NCBI GenBank assembly: GCA_905160935.1
Contig: CAJHZI010000415.1
Coordinates: forward strand, 195,001 to 259,000
DNA from: Enchytraeus crypticus
Taxonomy: Eukaryota > Annelida > Clitellata > Enchytraeida > Enchytraeidae
Reading direction: 5' to 3'
Length of the DNA stretch: 64,000 nucleotides
Each line of letters begins with the position of its first letter. Positions within the stretch are counted from its first letter, which is position 1. A program made the translations under genes and the position numbers. Below are positions 52,576 through 62,520 of the stretch, in pieces. The notes under the pieces are model-generated. The model saw nothing but the letters and a program-made list of their open reading frames with translations. It ran no database searches and was not told the DNA's origin.

Positions 52576-53079
52576 CTATTGATCTGATACAAATACGTTT
52601 GACAAAAATTTGTTTCAAAGACAAAAAACGTAGAACGTTTGTTTATGTAGTTTATAAAATAACTAGAAAAATTTATATCTATTTCATTAGCTATGACGGT
52701 TACAATTTAAAGTCAAAATCTAAACAATTAGTAAATTTATGTTAAATATTTCGAAAAGTTGAGGTCATAATGATGAAGTACAACTGCAAAATTAAGACAA
52801 GAAGGCGGACGTTAAACTTGACTTTAGAACATTTAGTTAAAGTTAAACTAGGCTATAGCATACAGTATAGCTATAGCTGTGCACTTCATACTGCGTAATT
52901 ATCGAAATCAGTAGAAAGCGTTTTCTGAATGACTTATTACAACCAGATATTACATTGGTTTTTCTCAGAGCAGCTGGTCATGAGCATCGTGAACCTGATG
53001 AGCCGAAACAGAGCTACGAGACTAACAGAGAAACATGCATCTCTAATTTATCTCCTTTCTCTCTGTTACACACACTCTC

Positions 53080-53797
53080 TCTCTCTATTTCTCCCTCTCC
53101 CTCTCCCTCTCCCTCTCCCTCTCCCTCTCCCTCTCCCTCTCCCTCTCCCTCTCCCTCTCCCTCTCCTCTCCCTCCCTCCCTCCACCTCCCTCTCCTCTCC
53201 CGCTCCCTCTCCCCTCTCCCTCTCCCTCTCCCCTCCCTCCCTCTCCCCTCCCCTCCCTCTCCCTCTCCCTCTCCCTCTCCCTCTCCCTCTCCTCTCCCTC
53301 TCCCTCTCCTCTCCCTCTCCCTCTCCCTCTCCCTCTCCCTCCTCCCCTCTCCCTCTCCCCTCTCCTCTCCCTCTCCCTCTCCTCTCCCGCTCCCTCTCCC
53401 TCCTCCCTCTCCCTCTCCCTCTCCCTCTCCCTCTCCTCTCCCTCTCCCTCCCTCTCCCTCTCCCTCTCCCTCTCCCCCCTCCCTCTCCCTCTCCCTCTCC
53501 CTCTCCCTCTCCCCCTCCTCCCTCCATCTCCCTCTCCCTCCCTCCCTCTCCCTCGCTCTCCCTCTCCCTCTCTCACTCTCCCTCTCCCTCTCCCTCTCCC
53601 TCTCCCTCTCCCTCTCCCTCTCCCTCTCCCTCTCCCTCTCCCTCTCCCTCTCCCTCTCCCTCTCCCTCTCCCTCTCCCTCTCCCTCTCTTCTCTCTCCAT
53701 CCATCCATCCATCCATCCATCCATCCATCCATCCATCCATCCATCCATCCATCCATCCATCTATCTATCTATATATCTCACACTCTCTCACTCTATC

Positions 53798-53836
<39 letters not shown>

Positions 53837-53850
53837 ATTTCACATCAGTC
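53080..53850. repeat. CCTCTC polypyrimidine satellite followed by ATCC and CT repeats
   Basis: About 600 bp of (CCTCTC)n with CCTCCC variants (53085-53690), then (ATCC)n (53697-53765) and (CT)n (53785-53833). One strand is almost pure pyrimidine. Long open frames on both strands are by-products of the repeat. Confidence 0.95.
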
Positions 53851-54010
53851 AGCATGTGAAAGCACTTAATCAACATCCTCTAAGCCTATGGCTGCGGCTT
53901 GAGTGCGCGTGAGCTGACGAGTGTGGTAGCATGGAGCGAGAGGGCTTACCAAAAGTTCAATGATTAATTAAAAATAATAAAACTAGTGAAAATAAAGAAT
54001 ATTAAAAAAA

Positions 54011-54143
54011 CAAAGCTTAGGTTAACGTCAGTTTCGTCACTCGAAAGCGATGTCAGTGACGGGAGAGACCATGACTTAAACCCCGCACATACTGATCCGC
54101 GCTCGGTCGGGTATCTTACTGACATCGGCACTAGCTCCAGCCA
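54011..54143 (-). mobile_element. SINE-1, full length, diverged
   Basis: B box decayed (gacttaaacc complement); small duplication in the head (gctcggtcgggt). Confidence 0.78.
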
Positions 54144-54253
54144 AAGATATAGATAAAAAGTTAAATATTAAGAATTACTAAGAAATGAACAATGAAAACA
54201 ATATTAAATTAAAATAGAGTAAAAACTATTACATTTTGAAAAATATATATCTA

Positions 54254-54254
<1 letters not shown>

Positions 54255-54315
<61 letters not shown>

Positions 54316-54320
54316 GGAGA
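54255..54320. repeat. GA microsatellite
   Basis: (GA)n with CAGA interruptions. Confidence 0.92.
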
Positions 54321-54361
54321 TCGGGCAAATAGTTTAGCATAATCTGAACAATGTAATATCA

Positions 54362-54606
54362 AAATGACACAAGTATGGTGAAATGATCAACTATGTTGAT
54401 ATCTATTACTTTTAAAACCACATGTTTAAACCGTTAGGCAATTTATTCTATTTTCCGTTTAATCAGTTCAGTGAATGTCAGAGATTTTACTCTCAGATCA
54501 GCGCGGTTGGGAATCGAGCCCACGAGGTTTAGATTCACCTCAGGATCTGTCATTTAAAACTTCAGGATGTTAATTTACGCCTTTCACCACTGCACCATTG
54601 AGACAA
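54362..54606 (-). mobile_element. SINE-3, full length
   Basis: Tail gaaatgatcaactatgttga, body with ctcagatcagcgcggttggg, diverged B box (gaatcgagcccacgagg) and the cgcctttcaccactgcacca head end, which differs from other copies. Confidence 0.72.
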
Positions 54607-54994
54607 TCGATTCAAGATTATAAAGCTTGACCCAACCTACACACAATATATACAATACAAAAAGGGTCCCAGTCGCGTTACTGCAATATAGGAAGGAATG
54701 TAAGAAACTGTATGTGCAAGAATCTTCTCCTAAGCGTATGTTCCAATAGCTCAACCATCGTTTAACAACTTTTGAAAATGTATGAAAATGAATGTAAATG
54801 CTGCAATGTAAGTAGCTTCCTTTGGAAAATGAGTACTCTAATTAATAATTCTTGACAGACTACTCATGCTCAACGATATCCTTCAGTAAAAACTATGTTA
54901 ACACTCGATGCTGCGTTACAACTCCTGCACGTAACAAAGTGCAACAGCTGCTAGTGCTAATAACTCTGCGTGATGGACTTCTCGTGGCTTCTTT

Positions 54995-55320
54995 GCCTGC
55001 AAAAACTATTGTTCATAGCATCAGAGAAAGTTATTACAATGTTACTGGAACAGAGTCATTAGAGCCTGGGTCACTCAAGCGATGGTACGCGAACCAGTGG
55101 GGGTCACCGCAATGTTCTGTGCGGTCCTCACCCTGAGTTGAGAAAATTAAGACACAAGGATTGCAACTATTGTTCATAGCGTCAGAGAAAGTTATTACAA
55201 TATTACTGCAACAGAGTCATGATAGCTTGGGTCACTCAAGCGATGGTGCGCGAACCAGTGGTGGTCCGCGCACAGTTCTGTGCGGTTCTTATCTTGAGTG
55301 GAGATAAGTAAGACATAAGG
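54995..55320. repeat. Two tandem copies of a 160-bp unit
   Basis: attgttcatagc…cagagaaagttattacaat … gggtcactcaagcgatgg … cgcgaaccagtgg occurs at about 55007-55150 and again at 55167-55310. The unit is GC-richer than its surroundings; origin unknown. Confidence 0.85.
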
Positions 55321-55524
55321 ATAGTAAATTGGGTCGAGTCCTTTCTCTAAGCATGGTGGTGAGTTTCCATTTCATCGAATGAAGTAGGGAACGTATAGCA
55401 TTAGAAAATAATCGAAGAGACTTTTGAGTCAATTGAGAGCAAGGGAGAGAGAGGAGGAGGAGGGAACGAGAGAAAGTTTACTTGTAACTTTTCCAACACA
55501 TCCTTTTACATGTAGCCTAATATG

Positions 55525-55676
55525 GCATCGACACTTGCTCCAGCCAGTAGCTCCAGCCAGTAGCGATGTCGACAAGATACTCGACTGCGGATCAATATGT
55601 GCGGGGTTCAAATCCTGGGCTCGACCGTCACTGACATCACTTTCAAGTGAGGAAACTGACGTTAACATTAGCTAAG
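55525..55676 (+). mobile_element. SINE-1 preceded by an inverted head scrap
   Basis: Body and B box intact; the head is replaced by repeated gctccagccagtag pieces in inverted orientation. Confidence 0.75.
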
Positions 55677-56208
55677 CTTCAGGATCACGAAGCTATATAT
55701 CGGTGCCTGAGGTCAATCGTTCATCAAACAAAGCAATTAATCCATTGAAACTCTGTCTAATCTCGCATAAAAGTATTTTAAGATTTTTTCTGAATCTTAG
55801 CAACATCTTTAAGTATTCCTAAAGAATGTTCCAATGTGAAACACAATAACACACAAGCGATCTCGTTCTAAGTTACTTAATCTCAATTAAAATCAATATA
55901 TTATATACTTCTTGGCCTATCATAAGTTTCTTAACATATCTACTAAAGTTATAAAAGCTATCTATCTATAAGTTATAGAAACTTAAAGTTTAAAACTACT
56001 ATTTTTGCGGTGGAGCTTATGTCGATACACACCGCAGAAAATTGTGCAAGATTTGCAGCGATTTCGTAGAATAAACTGTTTTATATTTTTGTTCTCTAGA
56101 TTATACAGCATTATCCATTCTCTTGTTATTCTTTCTCGCAGCTTCGCGCATTCCACGTTTTCTTCACGTTCAGAGTCCCGGCGCTAGAGAATCCTTGATT
56201 TATAAACC

Positions 56209-56268
56209 ATGGCGGCATGCGATAAAGTGGAACCATGCGGGAATATGCAGACACACCAATGCAGACAG
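56209..56268 (+). CDS. Possible first coding exon of an unrecognised gene
   Basis: ATGGCGGCATGC opens a 20-codon frame (MAACDKVEPCGNMQTHQCRQ) that ends exactly at a consensus donor (CAG, then gtaagc). The 200 bases upstream are GC-richer with a CGCGC motif and no TATA. Downstream, 56803-56912 after an attacag acceptor reads GDLEPFADKTARRLL… to a stop, but its phase does not fit directly, so a linking exon would be needed. Not recognised as a known family. Confidence 0.35.
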
Positions 56269-56354
56269 GTAAGCTCTCAACCACGCATACAAGTAAGTAT
56301 AGTCACGCTTATAACCACTCATACAAGTAAAGTCAGCACGATAACCACGCATAC

Positions 56355-56373
56355 GAGTAAAGTTATATATACA

Positions 56374-56425
<52 letters not shown>

Positions 56426-56485
56426 TATATGTATATTACAGTATATATAAAATGTATATATATATATATATATATATTGGTATGC
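56355..56485. repeat. TA microsatellite
   Basis: (TA)n tracts with short interruptions. Confidence 0.93.
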
Positions 56486-56499
56486 ATAGGAGTTGCAAT

Positions 56500-57970
56500 T
56501 ACATTATTTATGGAAGGTATTATGAGTATTATTATGACAACTAAATTAATAAATTTAAATTACTCCATATATGTATTAGATACTTTTCCATTTATGCTCT
56601 TCCCTCATCTCCCTTTTGCTGACTCGCTCTCTCCTAAATCTCTCTCATTCTCTCTTTTTCTCTCCCCTCTATTTAACTTTCTTTCTCTCTCTCTCTCTCT
56701 CCCTCTTCTTTTTCGTCCACTCTGCTATACTTTTACTATGTCTCCAGAGTTAATTTTCAATTTCCTTCTCGTTATTAATTATTATTTCAATAGCATTACA
56801 GCTGGCGACCTCGAGCCATTCGCAGATAAAACAGCAAGACGCTTGTTGACAAACGAGTATCGCACTTCAAAGCACTTAACGCTATCCCAAACATTAAACA
56901 CGATCCGCTAGCAGGGTGTTCATTCATTGAAACTCCACTCAGGATATTAGGGTGTGTCTTCCTATGCCAGTGTAAACTGTTGCCTGCCGTAATTGTGAAC
57001 CACAACAATGCCAACGGTTGGCATGCTGATGAAAATATCCAATGTTATTACTTCATAAATATACCAGCTGCTATATATCGCTAATCGGTGCTCTAAGTCA
57101 CGGGAAATCCAATGCTTATATTCCTAAAGCAAAACCTACTTTTTATCGGGGATGTTGTTGAACAAAATAGATCAATCAATTTAATTACAAGGCAAAATAT
57201 TTAACAATTATAAAAATATTTAACTCAGTCTTGGACTTTTTAAAACTAGAATTATTTTTACAGGGAATAATAGCTAGGTTTAATGATACAGCCAAGTGCA
57301 ACATCAATTTTCTCTCTAATTCGACTAATCTCTAATCTCTAGCTAGAAATGTATTTGAAGTTAAAATATATTACTTTGAAGTTCAATTAAAATATTTTGA
57401 CCCTCGTGTTTACTTATTTCAAGTAATCTGCAGTCGAAAGTCTAAGCGACTACGCTACTAGATCTGCCATGCCGTTTATTGTCTCGAAATCATGTTAGTG
57501 GCAGATCGATTTGAACCCTTCAACTATTGTTCAGCAAGCGGAAAATCTTACACATATGCCTATGTGGATGAAAGTCTCGTCGCCATGTTTGTTTCATATC
57601 ATCCATGATGTTCATGACTTCGTCTTCGGATGAAGAACCGGACGCAAAATCTCGTCTGAATTCCATTGCAAATTTAAGATGAGTTATTAAATTGTAATCA
57701 ATCAGTTTATAAGCGGGAAGAGATTTCAGCTAACATAGATTTTTTCTTAGATTTTGAAGCAACCTACTCGATCATAGCAAATAAGAAGTAACTCGATCGT
57801 AGGAAATAAAGTTAATTTTTGAAACAATTTAAAAGTAACTGTGCGCAAGAGCTACACTAAACGCCTGTCATTTACACAAATAAAGTCTGATTTAGAATGT
57901 TAATGTTTAGGTCCTACTAGTAATTTTTCAAAAACAAACTAAATTAATCCATAAAAATTATACATACATA
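56500..57970. other. Mostly unassigned AT-rich stretch
   Basis: Contains a pyrimidine-rich tract (56640-56720), an open frame ending at 56912 and a possible tRNA-like scrap near 57430-57520. No gene supported. Confidence 0.35.
57420..57580 (-). mobile_element. Possible tRNA-like SINE fragment
   Basis: Minus strand shows an A-box-like tagcgtagtcgctta near 57440 and a B-box-like gggttcaaatcg near 57510, but in the wrong order for one unit, so this may be two head-to-tail fragments. Weak. Confidence 0.25.
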
Positions 57971-57989
57971 CATAAATGCATACACACAT

Positions 57990-57992
57990 ACT

Positions 57993-58060
<68 letters not shown>

Positions 58061-58080
58061 CATGTATATATTTATATATA
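57990..58080. repeat. CA then TA microsatellite
   Basis: (CA)n to 58040 followed by (TA)n. Confidence 0.95.
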
Positions 58081-58149
58081 CATACATTATTATTATATAC
58101 AGTATATACATATATTTCTATGTATATTCATATATACATACTGTATATA

Positions 58150-58425
58150 CATGAGTTGGCACGGATAGACAGTTGATAAATGTATTAAGAATTAGGAAGA
58201 AGAGTTGGATAGGACACATTCTAAAGGAGGAAGGTCTATTAAAAGAGGTCATAGAAGGTAGAATGGAAGGAAAAAGAGGCAGGAGCAGGCCGAGATTAGG
58301 TATGTTAGGTGATTTAAAGACCCACTCATATGTGGAAATGAAGAGGAAGGCGGAAGACAGAGAAGAGTGGAGGCGTTATGTACCATGGACCTGCCAGTAG
58401 GCAGTGCACTAAGAGATACATATAC
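58150..58425 (+). mobile_element. LINE family B 3' end, best-kept copy
   Basis: Open frame with [40 protein letters not shown] and [19 protein letters not shown] then stop, followed by gcagtgcactaagaga. This is the C-terminal end of a non-LTR ORF2. It is 5'-truncated inside a TA/CA-rich region. Confidence 0.8.
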
Positions 58426-58467
58426 ATATATATTCATTATCATTAATCATTGTGTACATTTATTTAC

Positions 58468-58469
<2 letters not shown>

Positions 58470-58525
<56 letters not shown>
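58470..58525. repeat. TA microsatellite
   Basis: (TA)n tract of about 50 bp. Confidence 0.93.
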
Positions 58526-58527
<2 letters not shown>

Positions 58528-59048
58528 TTGCAGAAATAACTGCAACTGATCTAGCCAAGTATAGCCTACTGGAGAACTAAGTTAATTGTAAATAAAAACT
58601 CATAAACCTTCGTATATCACTTCTAAACCTCTATCTATCTTATACATTAATTGTCTATAGCAATAATTGACAGGTATTTAATATAACATCCGTAGTAGTT
58701 AAATAAACTGATTCGCGTTTACATGTAGTAGTTAGCAAAGTAAACGCTAGTACAGTGCAGGCATGTCGGTGCGTCAGTACGACTAACATCTGCGCAATGA
58801 GAGCGTAACGGTAGATTTATAGCGTCGACTAGTAGACTGTGGAGAAAACTATCAGCCTAACCGAAGCCTATCATAGCAGTCACTCCACTGAACTTGTCAT
58901 AGCTTCCAGATATAAGGTAACTGTATAAGGTAGCGAATACCGACATTAATGTTCAATGTTTAATAGCGTATATCATGCAAGAGTATCTCTATATTTTACG
59001 ACAATTACCTACAGTAAAATAAGCAATATATTATACATAATATATACT

Positions 59049-59186
59049 CGGCTGGAGCCAGTGTCGAAGTCGGTAAGACACTCGACCGCGGATCAGTATG
59101 TGCGGGGTTCAAATCCTGGGCTCGCCCGTCACTGACATCGCTTTCGAGTGAGGAAACTGACGTTAACCTTAGCTTTTTCAGCTTTA
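59049..59186 (+). mobile_element. SINE-1, full length, close to consensus
   Basis: Near-consensus copy with intact A and B boxes and tail; probably one of the younger insertions. Confidence 0.88.
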
Positions 59187-59464
59187 GTTTTACAATGCAT
59201 AATATTATTCACTAATGAAATCTCAGCCCCAATTTCATTAAGCCCAAATGTAGGCCTAATTTTTCAATCTCAATTCTCTAAATAATGTTAAACTAATTCA
59301 TGGAATGCTCTATTGTCGCGGCATTTCTTTTTCCTTTGATCCTAAATTAAAACTTCTTCAAATCCTAAATAAATCTAAAATTCTATATCGCACCTCTGAA
59401 TATTTTTGCATTATATAACCCTGAAGGGTTAGCCCCTCACTGCAAGGTACTCCCATCAGGTCCC

Positions 59465-59690
59465 GCTCACTCAATCAATCAATTAGAATTTGACTTCCGG
59501 TTCCTCACTAAAAGACAATGTCAGGTACGTCTCAAGCAGACTCTGAATCAGCGGAAGTCAACGAACCACAAGTTGACACGACGACGACGATACATAGACC
59601 AAAAGAGAAAGCGAGATAAGAATGCAGTGCAAGTCCAGGATCCAATGCAAGAGTGTCCTACTATTGAGGGATACCACCCCTCCCTCCCAC
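59465..59690 (-). repeat. GATT-family repeat, longest copy seen
   Basis: On the minus strand it runs from about aggggtggtatccctcaa through gtcgtcgtcgtgtcaacttg, acctgacattgtc and aggaaccggaagtc into attgattgattg. This copy shows that the family body is at least 200 bp. Confidence 0.6.
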
Positions 59691-59784
59691 CACTCTTTGC
59701 GGGGTAGAATACGGTACCTCCCACTTTGGAAAGCTCAGATGGAGTGTATCGAATAAGCTCTCCTCTGTGTTGTGTTAACCCGAC

Positions 59785-59835
59785 CTGCGAAAATACTGCA
59801 GAAAATGACCCGCGGTCACGTGATATCGCCGCCAT
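59785..59835 (-). CDS. Possible first coding exon on the minus strand
   Basis: ATGGCGGCGATATCACGTGA opens a frame of 17 codons (MAAISRDRGSFSAVFSQ) up to a weak donor (CAG, then gtcggg). The start region contains CACGTG and a YY1-like ATGGCGGC, and a CCAAT box (attggt on the plus strand, 59910) lies about 75 bp upstream, as in a housekeeping promoter. No downstream exon could be linked, so this is tentative. Confidence 0.25.
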
Positions 59836-60229
59836 TGCTGCTCGTTGATTGATTCAGCACGTGAGGCTTCTGAATCTTGTTTCCACTCCTTTACTCTTCT
59901 TTACTCCAACGATTGGTCAAAGTGTTAGAAGTCAGCGCTCCTGTGTGCTATTTTAAGTCTATTTCCATTTCCAGTAACAGCTGTGCAAATATTGTTTTAT
60001 CAGGAAAATAAATAATTGGAAAGACATTTGTAACTGTATTATACATAAATTGATAAGCATAATGATAAAAAGTTACTAGATATAGGCCTAATGTGCGATA
60101 AATAGTCCTATGCATCAGCTATTTTGTGTTATTTTATACATTTTGAAAGATAAATCCGTTTTCATGTTGAGCATCATAATATGGTAACGAAATAAATTTA
60201 CATTTTTCTCCATTGGAAAGCCAACGTAA

Positions 60230-60369
60230 AAAAGCTGGTAAAGCTAAGATTAACGTCAGTTTCCTCACTCGAAAGCGAAGTCAGTGACGAGCGAGCCCAG
60301 GATTTGAACCCCGCACATACTGATCCGCAGTCGAGTGTCTTACCGACTTTTGCCACTGGCTTCAGCCAG
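60230..60369 (-). mobile_element. SINE-1, full length
   Basis: Both boxes recognisable; small insertion in the head (acttttgccac). Confidence 0.85.
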
Positions 60370-60469
60370 TACGTACTATTGCCTAGAGATTGTGTGCAAA
60401 AATAACTATTAGCTAAATTTTTCATATGCGTCTCTAGCTACGCATAAATGTATAAATACATATTGTGCA

Positions 60470-60560
60470 TTCGGTACCAAAATGCTCAATGTTGTCATGG
60501 ACGACAATAGCACTCTAATTCTGTTATTATTATTGTTGTTGTTGTTGTTGTTGTTGTTAT
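60470..60560 (+). repeat. TTG-family 3' end with TTG tail
   Basis: aatgctcaatgttgtcatgg, acgacaatagcactctaatt and a (TTG)n tail. Confidence 0.72.
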
Positions 60561-61261
60561 GCAAGGCCACCATAGTAGAAACTAGTTATAGGCCTAATAT
60601 AACAGCCAAATTTTTTTTCCCTAATTAACTAATTTCATAAGTTATACACATTCTTTTAGACGATCTGTTTTCACTTAATTAATGAAACTTGTACAGGAGC
60701 TAGGCACAACAGATATCCGTTATATTCTCTCCAGAATGTCCAGGTTCAAAACCGGAAGTGGAGTATTGTACTATCCTATAATGCAGGATATCCTGCGGTG
60801 TAGCAGAACTGTTAATGGTAATTATTGTATTATATAAGTTAAAGAACTTCAAGTCTGCAAATCACTTTAGAAAATATCTAGCCTATATTCTATATAAATT
60901 ATGTACAATCAGTTCAAGCTTACAACTTAGAACTAGAGGCTTAGCCAAAGAGAAGGATGGATTTTAGTAACTTTAACCCCATCATCTAGGTGTGACTTGA
61001 AAAAGGAACACTATAAAAACAGCAATTTCTAATCCCCTACAAATGTTTAAGTTATTAATACCTTTTACTAGATGCAATAATAAATCAAATATCATAGTAT
61101 AAAAAGTTTCAATGTTTCACAGGCGGTTAAAAGCTTAAGTTTGCTCTTCGATCTTTCTTATACATGTATAATTAACCTCATAATGTCTCTGAACTGAGAC
61201 CAATACCCAAACCTCCATTCCGCTATAGTACTGTTTTATCCGTTTTAGTTAATTGTATTGT

Positions 61262-61503
61262 TATTAAACACGCGTTATAGTGAAATGATCAACTATGTTG
61301 ATATCCATCACTTTTTAATACCATATACTGTATTTAAACGGTTAGGCAATTTATTCCATTTTCCGTGTAACCTGTCCAGTGAATGTCCGAGATTTTACTC
61401 TCAGATCAGCGCGGCTGGGATTCGAACCCACGAGGGTTCAATTCACCTCAGGATCAGTCATTTAAAACTTCATGACGTTACCCCTGCGCTATTGCGACAT
61501 TCC
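61262..61503 (-). mobile_element. SINE-3, full length, close to consensus
   Basis: Complement reads tgtcgcaatagcgcaggggt … gggttcgaatcccagccgcg … gatatcaacatagttgatc. Both Pol III boxes intact. Confidence 0.77.
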
Positions 61504-61539
61504 TTTTTCAAATTTAAGTAGCAGGAACAAGGAAAGAAA

Positions 61540-61720
61540 TCCAAGGGCTTATTTAAATTCCCAATCATACATGATTACAACATCCAGCTTGTGTATAAAA
61601 CTATTCACCGACACCGCATTCACAACCTCGTTCCTCACTCAAAGAGTTCCACCTATCAATCACCCTTTGGGAAAAAGAAAACTTTTCTAAGTCTTTTCTT
61701 ACACTAGTCTGATGTACAAT
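61540..61720 (-). mobile_element. LINE ORF2 C-terminal scrap
   Basis: Complement codes RKDLEKFSFSQRVIDRWNSL, as in the LINE at 9592, with frame breaks after it. Short dead fragment. Confidence 0.55.
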
Positions 61721-61774
61721 GGACGCAATAATAAATCAAATATCATAGAGACCAACACCCAAGCCTCCATTCCG

Positions 61775-61955
61775 CTATAGTACGGCATTGGTACCCCTCC
61801 TTAGACTGATTACTCGAATTTTGGCTCGCATCGTTTATGGACCCCTCACTCTGCTCATTTGTTTTTTGTTTAGTTCCACATTGCTTGATGTGGCCAAAGA
61901 CTACAGTTACAGTAGCACGTACTGTTATCGTATTGTTGTTGTTATTGTTGTTTAA
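61775..61955 (+). repeat. TTG-family repeat, longer copy
   Basis: gcattggtacccctccttag, ccctcactctgctcatttg, gttccacattgcttgatgt and a TTG tail; gives the order of the element upstream of the core. Confidence 0.65.
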
Positions 61956-62394
61956 AAGTACTAGATTTTTACATGGTTGATCATTTCACTTCAAAGCTTT
62001 CTATTATTACTTAAGCTTTAACCAATGGAACTAATAAGCCCTAAGCTAGTGTGGTTAATCAAATTAAGGCTATCAATTGTTTCATTAAGAACAAAACCTG
62101 TGTGAATGAATTCGTAAAATACATAATTTTTCCAACTTTGGTGAACGTTAGAAACCAAGTTTGTTTATAGATTATGGCACCTCGGCTACCAGCTTCTTAT
62201 AGGGCTTCTGTTTTAAAAATTACATTTATTATAGCTTTCATCTGTTATCCGTGTTATTTAATAAACTATTCTCCAATAAATTCTACAATAAACGCCATTA
62301 AATTTTGAAGAAACTTCATCATAGCTACATTGTTGCTAATTCCATCAAGAATTATCCTAAAAGCTATTAAATCTAATTAGCATATTTTCAATGG

Positions 62395-62520
62395 TCTTAC
62401 TTCTGAATCACTTGTAATTTTTATTCTGAAAGGAAACCTTCTCAGCGACTCTCAGTCACGTGACACACGCCAGTCGCCATTTTGGCGGACATATTGGATT
62501 AGAAAACATGGCGGCTTCCA
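62395..62520 (+). promoter_or_regulatory. Probable HCFC1 core promoter: E-box plus paired YY1-like sites
   Basis: Just upstream of the start codon are tcacgtgac (palindromic CACGTG E-box, 62457-62465), then cgccattttggcgg (62475-62488), which fits a YY1 CCAT core and an E2F-like TTTGGCGG, then aacatggcggc overlapping the ATG, which is a YY1-like ATGGCGGC. There is no TATA box. Such E-box and YY1 arrangements are typical of housekeeping promoters. The transcription start is not known; this is motif reading only. Confidence 0.5.

Noticed and set aside
53014-53912. Very long open frames on both strands (150-327 codons) of Ser/Pro/Leu or Arg/Glu/Gly
   Set aside because: They are translations of the CCTCTC satellite; repeat units of six bases keep all frames open.
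1898-60369. tRNA genes at the SINE heads
   Set aside because: The heads have A and B boxes but no proper cloverleaf and are joined to a constant SINE body.
1686-60425. Recurrent short open frames with [20 protein letters not shown] or [19 protein letters not shown]
   Set aside because: These are the two strands of SINE-1 translated; they follow the SINE copies and are not a protein family.
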